Of a stretch of DNA of 64,000 bases, positions 26,094 through 34,201 are shown piece by piece. The notes under the pieces were generated by a model that ran no database searches, had not been told where the DNA came from, and was given only the letters and a program-made list of their open reading frames with translations. Origin of the DNA: Bacteroidota bacterium. Lineage in GTDB: Bacteria; Bacteroidota; Bacteroidia; Chitinophagales; Chitinophagaceae. A program made the position numbers and the translations under genes. Each line of letters begins with the position of its first letter. Within the stretch, counting starts at the first letter, position 1. Where the stretch lies: assembly GCA_018266455.1 (NCBI GenBank), contig JAFEAJ010000008.1, positions 62,001 through 126,000 of the forward strand, given 5' to 3'.

Positions 26094-27370
26094 GATGTTG
26101 CAAGTTTATTTTTCATGCGCACAAACATCAAAAGTACAAATCCAATGATGAAATAGGCCATGAGCGCCAATACTGAATTGCGCATGCCGTTCGATATTTC
26201 AGCAACGAACCCAAAAGATAGGGTCCCCAGCACAGTCCCCACTTTATCGCACACATCGTAAAAACTAAAGTAAGAAGCAGTGTCTTTCGTTTCAGGCAAC
26301 AGCTTGGAATAGGTGGAGCGTGACATAGATTGAATGCCGCCCATGACCAGTCCTACACAAAACGCAAGGATGTAGAATTGCGTAGGCGCTTGGGTAACAT
26401 AAGCAAGAATGCAAATGCCAATCCATCCCACAATGGCAACGGCAAGCGTGAAAATATTATTGGTCTTTTTAGAAAGCACAGCAAAAAGATGCGCGCCAAA
26501 AATAGCCACAAGCTGAATAATAAGGATGGTTGCGATCAGTTCTGTGGATTTCATTTTCAATTCATCAGCAGCAAAATAAGTAGCCATATACATCACCGTT
26601 TGCACCCCCATATTGTAAAAAAAGAATGCACGCAGGTATCTTTTCAAACGCGGGAAATATTGTAACTGCTTCCATACCTTTCTTAGCTCATAAAACCCGT
26701 TTGCCAAAATATTATGTTCAGGGTGTTGTTCCGAGGCTTTCGATGGGGGCAACACACTAAATGTTATTTGAGCAAAACCTGCCCACCACAACCCTACCGA
26801 AACAAACGAAAACCTTGCAGGCCACGAGCCCCAGCCAAGGTTCATGCTATCATTGGCAATAATAACAGCAAGGCACAATACCATTAATATCACGCTGCCG
26901 ATATACCCAAGCGCAAAACCTTTGGCGCTCACCCGGTCCTGGTCTTCTTCAGCAGCAATCTCGGGCAGGTACGCATTGTAGAACACTATGCTGCCGCAAT
27001 AGCCAATCGCTGCTATTATAGAAAGGAGCAGGCCGAAACCAATATTTTTTGCAGTAAAGAAAATCATGGATATACAGGCCAGGCTCCCGAGGTAACAAAA
27101 AAACTTCATGAAAGATTTTTTATTGCCTTTATAATCTGCTATAGAAGAAAGTATGGGGGACAGGATAGCGATAATCAAAAAAGAAAGAGAGATGGCATAC
27201 GAAGCAAGTGCATTTCTTTCAATCATCCTTCCGAACAAGATCACCTGCTTTGGCGCTATGGAAGTATAATAGGCCGGAAAAACTGTTGAAGCAATAACCA
27301 GGCTATAGGTACTGTTGGCCCAATCGTACATTGCCCACCCGTTGATGGTTTTTTTAGGAGCAGTTGGCAT
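26090..27370 (-). CDS. MFS transporter, UMF1 (Atg22-like) family
   Basis: A 426-residue membrane protein with about 12 helices. The N-terminus 'INGWAMYDWANSTYSLVIAS' is the hallmark of the UMF1/Atg22-like branch of the major facilitator superfamily, and 'GGIQSMSRSTYSKLLPE' is its typical central loop motif. The family is common in Bacteroidota; its substrates are largely unknown, though eukaryotic Atg22 exports amino acids from vacuoles. It is the first gene of a pair with the MBL hydrolase (4-bp overlap), so the substrate may be linked to that enzyme's product. Confidence 0.9.
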   Translation of the reverse strand: MPTAPKKTINGWAMYDWANSTYSLVIASTVFPAYYTSIAPKQVILFGRMIERNALASYAISLSFLIIAILSPILSSIADYKGNKKSFMKFFCYLGSLACISMIFFTAKNIGFGLLLSIIAAIGYCGSIVFYNAYLPEIAAEEDQDRVSAKGFALGYIGSVILMVLCLAVIIANDSMNLGWGSWPARFSFVSVGLWWAGFAQITFSVLPPSKASEQHPEHNILANGFYELRKVWKQLQYFPRLKRYLRAFFFYNMGVQTVMYMATYFAADELKMKSTELIATILIIQLVAIFGAHLFAVLSKKTNNIFTLAVAIVGWIGICILAYVTQAPTQFYILAFCVGLVMGGIQSMSRSTYSKLLPETKDTASYFSFYDVCDKVGTVLGTLSFGFVAEISNGMRNSVLALMAYFIIGFVLLMFVRMKNKLATS

Positions 27371-27410
27371 TCCAATTGATAATTTAAAACCAAAAGATTA
27401 AAAAAATGAG

Positions 27411-28208
27411 CTAACTGATGATCCTTTTCCAAATCAATACAAATAAAATAAGGCTTGCCCCGATGCGGTAATACCCGAATAACCTGAACCCGTGCTTTTG
27501 CAAAAAACCGATAAAAAATTTAATCGCTGCCATCGCAACAATAAATGCGATGAGGTTGCCAAGCAGCAATGCTTCTATATTACCATTGTTATGAAGCATA
27601 GCAGGGTTGTCTCTATATGCTTTCAACAATTTATACCCGGTTGCTGCCAGCATAGTGGGCACGGCGAGAAAAAATGAAAATTCGGCAGCAGCTCTTCTCG
27701 TGAGTTTCTGCTGCATCCCGCCAATGATGGAAGCCGCGCTGCGGCTGGTGCCCGGTACCATAGCGAGGCACTGCCAAATGCCAATAGCAAATGATTGCGC
27801 GTTCGAGATGTTGTTTTCGTCGCCAACAGAAGGGTTTTTGAAAAAATTATCGACAAAAAGCAAAACAATACCGCCCAGGAACATAGTGACCGCAACCGTC
27901 AACGGGCTTTCCAGCAATGCATCAATTTTTTTGGAAAACAAAAGGCCGAGAACGATAGCGGGAACAACCCCGATAAAAAGCCTGAGGTAAAATTTTATCC
28001 GGGCCACATCAAAAAATTTTTTCCAGTAAAGCACTACTACAGCGAGTATCGCCCCAAGTTGTATGGCTATTTCAAACAATTTGGTGAATTCGTCTTTCTC
28101 AATATGCATCAGGCTGCTGCTTATAATCAAGTGGCCAGTAGAGGAAATGGGAAGAAATTCAGTTAGCCCTTCAACAATAGCCAGGATTGCCGATTCGAAA
28201 ATGCTCAT
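27411..28208 (-). CDS. uppP: Undecaprenyl-diphosphatase
   Basis: An inner-membrane enzyme that dephosphorylates undecaprenyl pyrophosphate to recycle the lipid carrier of cell-wall synthesis. It is also called BacA, since overproduction gives bacitracin resistance. Conserved active-site segments are complete: 'EGLTEFLPISSTGHLI' (13-28) and 'PGTSRSAASIIGGM' (around 155-168). Seven or eight helices fit the family, and 265 residues is normal. It lies with DUF3098 and ftsX on the same strand, an order often seen in Bacteroidota. Confidence 0.96.
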   Translation of the reverse strand: MSIFESAILAIVEGLTEFLPISSTGHLIISSSLMHIEKDEFTKLFEIAIQLGAILAVVVLYWKKFFDVARIKFYLRLFIGVVPAIVLGLLFSKKIDALLESPLTVAVTMFLGGIVLLFVDNFFKNPSVGDENNISNAQSFAIGIWQCLAMVPGTSRSAASIIGGMQQKLTRRAAAEFSFFLAVPTMLAATGYKLLKAYRDNPAMLHNNGNIEALLLGNLIAFIVAMAAIKFFIGFLQKHGFRLFGYYRIGASLILFVLIWKRIIS

Positions 28209-28335
28209 AAATGTTGGTTGATTGCTATAAGTAAAAATAAATGAAAGTTAGCAGAGATTTTACACAAGAATAGCACAAAATGAAGATTGCATATTTTGTT
28301 TTTCGCTGCGCCCTTTGCGCGAGCCAAAACAAAAA

Positions 28336-28355
28336 AGCGATGACTGATCATCGCT
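28336..28355 (-). terminator. Rho-independent terminator after DUF3098 gene
   Basis: AGCGATGA (28336-28343), a four-base loop, and TCATCGCT (28348-28355) form a perfect 8-bp stem. On the minus strand it is followed by a T-rich run, and it sits 25 bp after the DUF3098 stop. It would end the ftsX-DUF3098 transcript before uppP. Confidence 0.72.
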
Positions 28356-28379
28356 CATGCTTAATACAGATCGTATTGA

Positions 28380-28670
28380 TTATTGCGTGTCCTTGCTCTT
28401 TGTTTTTTTGAAGATGGCAAAAATTTCAATAGCGAACCCTGCCAGCATCAACAGTGGTGCAAGTGTGATGCGCCGGAAACTGTACACTTCATTTGGGTTG
28501 AACACATTCGGGTCTTTGCTTTTTCCCCCAACCATCAATAGCAGGCCCAAGGCTACCAGCACAAGGCCAATCAGCATCCATCGGTAATTGTCTTTATTAA
28601 AAATTGGCGCATTATCGAAGCCCGGCTTCGGTGCTTTTGTTTTTTTTGCATCCTTTTTTACTTCATCCAT
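28380..28670 (-). CDS. DUF3098 membrane protein
   Basis: A 96-residue protein with a charged, Lys-rich N-terminus and two membrane helices (about 31-48 and 70-88). 'NYRWMLIGLVLVALGLLLM' and 'GGKSKDPNVFNP' are characteristic of DUF3098. The family is limited to Bacteroidota and is usually encoded next to ftsX, as here (93 bp downstream of it). Its role is unknown; genomic association with ftsX hints at a division or envelope function. A terminator follows the stop codon. Confidence 0.88.
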   Translation of the reverse strand: MDEVKKDAKKTKAPKPGFDNAPIFNKDNYRWMLIGLVLVALGLLLMVGGKSKDPNVFNPNEVYSFRRITLAPLLMLAGFAIEIFAIFKKTKSKDTQ

Positions 28671-28763
28671 CTTTTAAAATTGAGCGACAAATATAGGGAA
28701 TAGTCGGAAGCCCGCAGTTCAGGTCAAAATTAAGTTTCAGGTCATGCACGCGCCACTCTAAAA

Positions 28764-29636
28764 CTAATACAAATCATCCAGCTTCATCTTCAAATATTTG
28801 ATCACACTTCGGTGTGTGCTTAAAAACGATATGCCAATGCCCAGCGCAACAATGCCAAGGAACATGATGCCAAGCCAAATATAATCGCGCAGGGCACGTA
28901 TTTCAGGTATCCATTTCTCAGAGGCAAAAATAAGTGCGATGATCGCGCTAATGGCAATGATGCCGCTTATAGCGCCGTTAGTAACTGCTTTGATGTCCAT
29001 GGGCTTGGCAATGAACCACCTCGTTGCCCCAACCATTTGCATGGTTTTGATGAGAAACCGGTTGCTGAACATGGCAAGGCGCGTAGTGTTGTCAATAAGG
29101 ATGATTACAACCACTGCAATGATAACGGCTGTTACCAGGAGCATCAGCGTGATTTTTCTAATGAAAGTGTGCAGGCTGCTCACCAGGGCCTGGTTGTAAT
29201 GGACGTCGCTGACTGCAATATTTTGAGTCAAATCGGCCTGGATCTTCGCCAGCGAATCTGTGTTGGCATATTGGCTCCTGATCTTGAAATTGATGCTTGC
29301 CGGCAATGGGTTCTTGTCAAGCACGGCGCCCCAGTCTTTATTGCCATCAGACAAGTATCTTTTTTTTGCAAGTTCTTTGGTGAGGTATTCATACGATCTG
29401 ACATAAGGCTGTGAAGCCACATATTGAACCAATGCAGTACTGTCTTGCGGTGTCACGTTCTCCCGAACATACACCTGCACTTCAACATTTTCACGGATAA
29501 CCTGGCCAAGCCTGTTTGCATTGATCACAAACCACCCTATCAGGCCCAGCAGGAACAATACCAGGGACATGCCAACGATTGCCATAAAATACGAAGGGGC
29601 GGAACGCTTGGCAGAGCCTTTTCCAAATTGAGACAT
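28764..29636 (-). CDS. ftsX: Cell division protein FtsX
   Basis: The permease-like partner of FtsE in an ABC complex that activates peptidoglycan hydrolases during division. The plan is standard: one N-terminal helix (about 15-38), an extracytoplasmic loop domain ('VEVQVYVRENVTPQD' onward, about 50-165), then three helices with the conserved 'MFSNRFLIKTMQMVGAT' segment in the cytoplasmic turn. FtsE is not beside it, which is common in Bacteroidota. Length (290) is normal. Confidence 0.93.
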   Translation of the reverse strand: MSQFGKGSAKRSAPSYFMAIVGMSLVLFLLGLIGWFVINANRLGQVIRENVEVQVYVRENVTPQDSTALVQYVASQPYVRSYEYLTKELAKKRYLSDGNKDWGAVLDKNPLPASINFKIRSQYANTDSLAKIQADLTQNIAVSDVHYNQALVSSLHTFIRKITLMLLVTAVIIAVVVIILIDNTTRLAMFSNRFLIKTMQMVGATRWFIAKPMDIKAVTNGAISGIIAISAIIALIFASEKWIPEIRALRDYIWLGIMFLGIVALGIGISFLSTHRSVIKYLKMKLDDLY

Positions 29637-29949
29637 AGCATCAGATTTTTTTCAGGGTTAGTAATCCTGTGATAAGCGCAAAAATAGCAGATTTCGAAGC
29701 ACAATCCGTATTTTTGTTGCCCTCTAAACGATGCTGTGGCAGCATTATTTGAAGGATGCAGGCTTTTAACTTTTTCCCAACTATTTGAGCTTACATTAAT
29801 TGCTCAACAAAGTAGATACTGTTGAAGCGTGCGACGCAACGGTGCCTTATCGCAGCAATACTGCTTGGGCATAAAAATGAAAAATTTAATAATTGAGGGC
29901 GAATGCCCAACCAGAGAAAATCGTAGACCTAAAATTATAAATATTTATT
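29637..29949. other. Divergent intergenic region with REP-like hairpin
   Basis: The 313 bp between ftsX and leuS contain no gene. At 29821-29840 a short imperfect hairpin (GTT, bulge, GCGT, loop GCG, ACGC, AAC) resembles small REP-type elements. No perfect promoter boxes were seen for leuS. Confidence 0.4.
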
Positions 29950-32949
29950 GTGGAATATAATTTCAGAAAGATAGAAGAAGAATGGCAACGGAAATGGAAA
30001 GAGAATAATGTTTACCGTGTAAGCAACGGTTCTTCCAAACCGAAATATTATGTGCTGGATATGTTCCCCTACCCTAGCGGTGCAGGATTGCATGTGGGGC
30101 ATCCGCTGGGATATATTGCCAGTGACATTTTTGCGCGTTACAAAAGATTGAAGGGCTTTAATGTGCTGCACCCTATGGGCTATGATGCGTTCGGGCTGCC
30201 TGCCGAACAATATGCCATTGAGCATGGCATACACCCCGCCGTTAGCACAGACCAGAATATAAATAATTTCCATGCGCAATTAGATAAGATCGGTTTCTGT
30301 TTTGACTGGAGCCGCGAAGTAAGGACCAGCGACCCCGGCTATTATAAATGGACGCAGTGGATATTTCTGCAGTTGTTCAATAGTTTTTATAACCGCTCAG
30401 CACAGAAGGCTGAAAGCATAACGCGCCTGGTAAAAATTTTTGAAAAAGAAGGCAACCAGGCCCATCCTGTACCCGATGCGAAATTCGAGCTGCGCAATCC
30501 CAATTTTGAAGTATTAAACGGAAACTTTACAGCAGCTCAATGGAAAACATTTGATGAAAAAACAAAACAGGATATCCTCATGGAATATCGCCTTGCCTAT
30601 TGCGGCTATGGCGAAGTGAACTGGTGCGAAGCATTGGGAACCGTGCTTGCCAATGATGAGGTAATAAATGGGGCAAGCGAGCGTGGCGGTCACCCGGTGG
30701 TAAGGAAAAAATTGCGCCAGTGGTATTTGCGCATCACAGAATATGCCGATCGTTTGCTGGAAGGGTTAGTGCACATCGAATTCAGTGATGCAATGAAAGA
30801 AATGCAGACGAACTGGATAGGGAAAAGCTATGGGGCAGAAATAGATTTTGAAATCGCGGCAAGCCGGGCCGAAGGAGCCGGGGAAAAAGCCAAACTAAAA
30901 GTTTACACCACGCGCCCTGATACTATTTTCGGTGTTGACTTTATGGTGGTTGCTCCTGAGCATGACCTGATAACGCAAATTACTCCTTCAGCACAAAAGA
31001 AAGCTGTTGAAGATTATATCGCCTACGTAAAAAGCCGCAGCGACAGGGAAAGACAAGCCGAGAAAAAAATCAGCGGCTGTTTTACCGGCGCTTATGCAAT
31101 AAACCCTTTTGATAAAAGGGAAATACCAATTTGGACCTCAGAATATGTTTTGGCTGGGTATGGCACCGGCGCCATCATGGCTGTGCCTTGCGGCGACGAG
31201 CGCGATTTTAAATTCGCAAAGCATTTTAATATCCCAATCACCAATATCATCGGCAAGCATTATAACGGTGAAGAAGCCAACCCAACCAAAGATGCGATTT
31301 TGGAAAACAGCGATTTTCTGAATGGGATATTGATGAGAGATGCGATTGATGTGGCAATTAAGAAATTGGAGGAATTGGAAATTGGAAAACGTAAAGTGAA
31401 TTATAAAATGCGCGATGCTGCGTTTAGCCGCCAGCGTTACTGGGGCGAACCCTTCCCGATAAAATGGATGAACGGGATTGCCTATCCGCTACCTGAAAAA
31501 GATTTGCCGCTGCAACTGCCGTATGTAGAAGCCTACAAACCCGGGCCGGAAGGCGAAGGGCCATTAGCAAACATTCCTTCATGGACTGAAAAAAAATTAG
31601 AAACAAACACCATGCCCGGATATGCAGGCAGCAGCTGGTATTTTTTGCGCTATATGGACCCGCACAATGAGGCAGCATTTTGCAGCCGGGAGGCAAGCGA
31701 TTATTGGGGGCAGGTCGATCTCTATATCGGCGGGACTGAGCACGCAGTAGGGCATTTATTGTACAGCCGGATGTGGACAAAAGCTTTGTTTGATTTGGGA
31801 TTAATAGGTTTTGATGAACCGTATAAAAAACTGGTGAACCAGGGGATGATACAGGGCGTTTCCGAAAAAATATTTTTATCTGCGGTAAGTTTTCAACATT
31901 TAAAAACCTGTAAAAAGCAAAATAGTTTTAAAGTTCCTATAGCCGTTGATGGAGGGTACGAGGTTGATGTGAGAGACCCAAAAGAGGACGAACCTGTTGC
32001 TGCAGCAACTGATATTCTTCATCAAAGCAGATTTAAACTAGCCGATTTTTTTATAGACAACTTTGGAGCGAATACTGTTGAATACAGAGTTGATATCTCG
32101 GATGTTGAGAATCATGAATTAGATATTGAATCATTTATCAAATCGCACCGTGGAGCTCAATTTAAAAATGCGGTTTTTTTATGTGAAGGTGGTTTTTGGT
32201 TTCAAGGGAGATTTCATAGAAAAAATAATGGGTCTGATAAATTTTTTACAGAGCCTGAAGTTGAAAAAATGTCTAAATCGAAGTATAATGTTGTCAACCC
32301 AGATGACATTATTTCTAAATATGGCGCCGACACTTTCCGTATGTATGAAATGTTCCTTGGCCCCGTAGAACAAAGCAAACCCTGGGACACAAAGGGCATT
32401 GAAGGCGTTCACCGTTTCCTGAAAAAATTATGGCGCTTGTTTTTTGACGAACAGAAAGGAAAGGTTTGGAACGAAGAAAAAGCAACAGGTGCGGAATTGA
32501 AAGCCTTGCACAAGGCAATTAAAAAAATTGAAGAAGATACAGAGCGTTTTTCTTTCAATACCGCTGTAAGCACATTCATGATTGCAGTGAATGAGCTCAG
32601 CGATTTGAAATGCCATAAAAAAGAAATCCTTGAGCCATTGTTGATTTTGTTAGCACCTTATGCACCGCATATTACAGAGGAATTATGGCACCAGTTAGGC
32701 AATGCCGGAATGGTTATAGATGCTGCTTATCCTAAAGCAGAAGAAAAGTACCTGGCTGAGTCTTCAAAAAATTACCCGGTTGCCATCAATGGCAGAACAA
32801 GGGCTGAACTGACTATTGCGCTTGATGCCACACAACAACAGGTGGAAGAGATGATCCTCGCCAACGAAACAGTTAAGAAGTGGCTTGAAGGCAAACAGCC
32901 AAAGAAGGTCATTTATGTAAAGAATAAGATGATCAATGTGGTGTTGTAG
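29950..32949 (+). CDS. leuS: Leucyl-tRNA synthetase
   Basis: It charges tRNA-Leu with leucine and edits misacylated products. The GTG at 29950 gives 'MEYNFRKIEEEWQ', the standard N-terminus. The HIGH-type motif is 'HVGH' (48-51) in 'PYPSGAGLHVGHPLGY', the editing domain includes 'YTTRPDTIFGVDFMV', and the KMSKS loop is at 773-777. Length is 999 residues, longer than typical LeuRS because of a segment of about 135 residues between 'NQGMIQG' (about 632-638) and KMSKS. Bacteroidota LeuRS proteins carry an insertion here, but this one is longer and its coding bases (31858-32259) are clearly more AT-rich than the flanks. The synthetase should be active. Confidence 0.96.
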   Translation: MEYNFRKIEEEWQRKWKENNVYRVSNGSSKPKYYVLDMFPYPSGAGLHVGHPLGYIASDIFARYKRLKGFNVLHPMGYDAFGLPAEQYAIEHGIHPAVSTDQNINNFHAQLDKIGFCFDWSREVRTSDPGYYKWTQWIFLQLFNSFYNRSAQKAESITRLVKIFEKEGNQAHPVPDAKFELRNPNFEVLNGNFTAAQWKTFDEKTKQDILMEYRLAYCGYGEVNWCEALGTVLANDEVINGASERGGHPVVRKKLRQWYLRITEYADRLLEGLVHIEFSDAMKEMQTNWIGKSYGAEIDFEIAASRAEGAGEKAKLKVYTTRPDTIFGVDFMVVAPEHDLITQITPSAQKKAVEDYIAYVKSRSDRERQAEKKISGCFTGAYAINPFDKREIPIWTSEYVLAGYGTGAIMAVPCGDERDFKFAKHFNIPITNIIGKHYNGEEANPTKDAILENSDFLNGILMRDAIDVAIKKLEELEIGKRKVNYKMRDAAFSRQRYWGEPFPIKWMNGIAYPLPEKDLPLQLPYVEAYKPGPEGEGPLANIPSWTEKKLETNTMPGYAGSSWYFLRYMDPHNEAAFCSREASDYWGQVDLYIGGTEHAVGHLLYSRMWTKALFDLGLIGFDEPYKKLVNQGMIQGVSEKIFLSAVSFQHLKTCKKQNSFKVPIAVDGGYEVDVRDPKEDEPVAAATDILHQSRFKLADFFIDNFGANTVEYRVDISDVENHELDIESFIKSHRGAQFKNAVFLCEGGFWFQGRFHRKNNGSDKFFTEPEVEKMSKSKYNVVNPDDIISKYGADTFRMYEMFLGPVEQSKPWDTKGIEGVHRFLKKLWRLFFDEQKGKVWNEEKATGAELKALHKAIKKIEEDTERFSFNTAVSTFMIAVNELSDLKCHKKEILEPLLILLAPYAPHITEELWHQLGNAGMVIDAAYPKAEEKYLAESSKNYPVAINGRTRAELTIALDATQQQVEEMILANETVKKWLEGKQPKKVIYVKNKMINVVL

Positions 32950-32999
32950 GAACGGTACGCTGTTCTGGTATACCAGGGATTGAGTTAGTGCGTCCCTCC

Positions 33000-34037
33000 T
33001 TATTTAAGGGGCACTGCCGCTTTAGCTTCTTTAACGAAACGGATGAGCGCACTGCTGTTTTCGTCTGCAAACAAATGCGCTTCGTATCGCCTGTCCCCGC
33101 AAATTGCAACCATCAACGAGGTATTAGGGGGAATGGCGCCAAGATTTTCTGCAACCATCACCGCCTCATTGTCTTCTTCCAGGTCTTTTGTTGCGAATTT
33201 AACAGTATATGGCTGGTCGCTTATCATTATGTGCTTAAAAATAAGCCTGCTGTTCATGAAAAAGGCAATGGAATCGCCATCTATTTCCCCATTATCATAA
33301 AACCTTAATTCAATGGAATCGCCCTTAACCTGGATCACCTGCTCTAATATTTTTTTTCGACTGGCGAATTTCTCTTCCGGCGTAAGCTCATGTACAGGAG
33401 TTGCTTTTTTTTCTTCTTTTGCCAATGGTCCTTTAAGCACAACTTCCGGGGCTTGTTGTTCATGCCGGTGTGTGACCGAATTCGCATGTGAGCTTTTTTT
33501 TGTAAGGACAACGTAATGGGGAGCTGGTGAAAGCTTCGAGATACTATCTATGATATCCGGATCGCTTGCGCCAATGGTGTAATTGTTGATCACCCAATCC
33601 CATTCATCAGGAAAATTTGTTGAGCCTGTTTTTTGTAAATTCAATGTGCCGGATAATTTTTTCTTTTCATCCCGCAGATAGGTGTTGCCGTCCAACCGCA
33701 GCTCATCTTCTCCTGGGCAATTAAAATCTGCGATATTCATTAATGCTTCATGCGTAATTGATTGCTGTGCTTGGAGCTTGTCTCCAATCAATGCATCATC
33801 CCACCATATCACATCATTTGTTTTGGGATCAAAGTAGCCTTTGATGCTGTATCGCTTATAATTACCGGCTGATGAATAGTAATATGCGGTGCCTGTAAGG
33901 CTGTCCCCAGATTTTATTATTTTCAATTCTACCTTATGGTTTCCTGCTTTTCCCTTCCATACTCCGGTAATCGGCTGTGCCATTAAAGATAAAACACCGA
34001 AAACGGAGACGATAAGTGCAAATATTGTTTTGGCCAT
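33000..34037 (-). CDS. Secreted protein of unknown function (two beta domains)
   Basis: A 345-residue protein starting at the ATG at 34037, which opens a signal peptide ending near 'LSLMAQ'. An N-terminal domain (about 20-135, 'GVWKGKAGNHKVELKI', 'DSLTGTAYYYSSAGNY') looks like a lipocalin or avidin-like beta-barrel. A charged linker (about 175-225) leads to a C-terminal domain with 'IELRFYDNGEIDGDSIAFFM', a pattern I associate with other uncharacterised Bacteroidota exported proteins. No catalytic residues are apparent. It is convergent with leuS. Confidence 0.7.
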   Translation of the reverse strand: MAKTIFALIVSVFGVLSLMAQPITGVWKGKAGNHKVELKIIKSGDSLTGTAYYYSSAGNYKRYSIKGYFDPKTNDVIWWDDALIGDKLQAQQSITHEALMNIADFNCPGEDELRLDGNTYLRDEKKKLSGTLNLQKTGSTNFPDEWDWVINNYTIGASDPDIIDSISKLSPAPHYVVLTKKSSHANSVTHRHEQQAPEVVLKGPLAKEEKKATPVHELTPEEKFASRKKILEQVIQVKGDSIELRFYDNGEIDGDSIAFFMNSRLIFKHIMISDQPYTVKFATKDLEEDNEAVMVAENLGAIPPNTSLMVAICGDRRYEAHLFADENSSALIRFVKEAKAAVPLK

Positions 34038-34148
34038 AAAATTCAACAAAATGGTTTCAATACCAATGAACGCTTTTTAAGACCTGATATTTTGCACCGC
34101 TTTATTTTAGCTGCTCATTATGATCTGCAAAATTTTGCTTGCAAACAA

Positions 34149-34181
34149 AAGGCCTGCCGGTTTGAGATCCCTGCAGGCCTT
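34149..34181 (-). terminator. Terminator of the S41 protease gene
   Basis: AAGGCCTGC (34149-34157) pairs with GCAGGCCTT (34173-34181) over a 15-base loop. On the minus strand a TTTTGTTTG run follows. It lies 21 bp after the protease stop codon and fits its transcript. Confidence 0.75.
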
Positions 34182-34201
34182 CGCTGTTCATTGTGGCGTT
34201 T

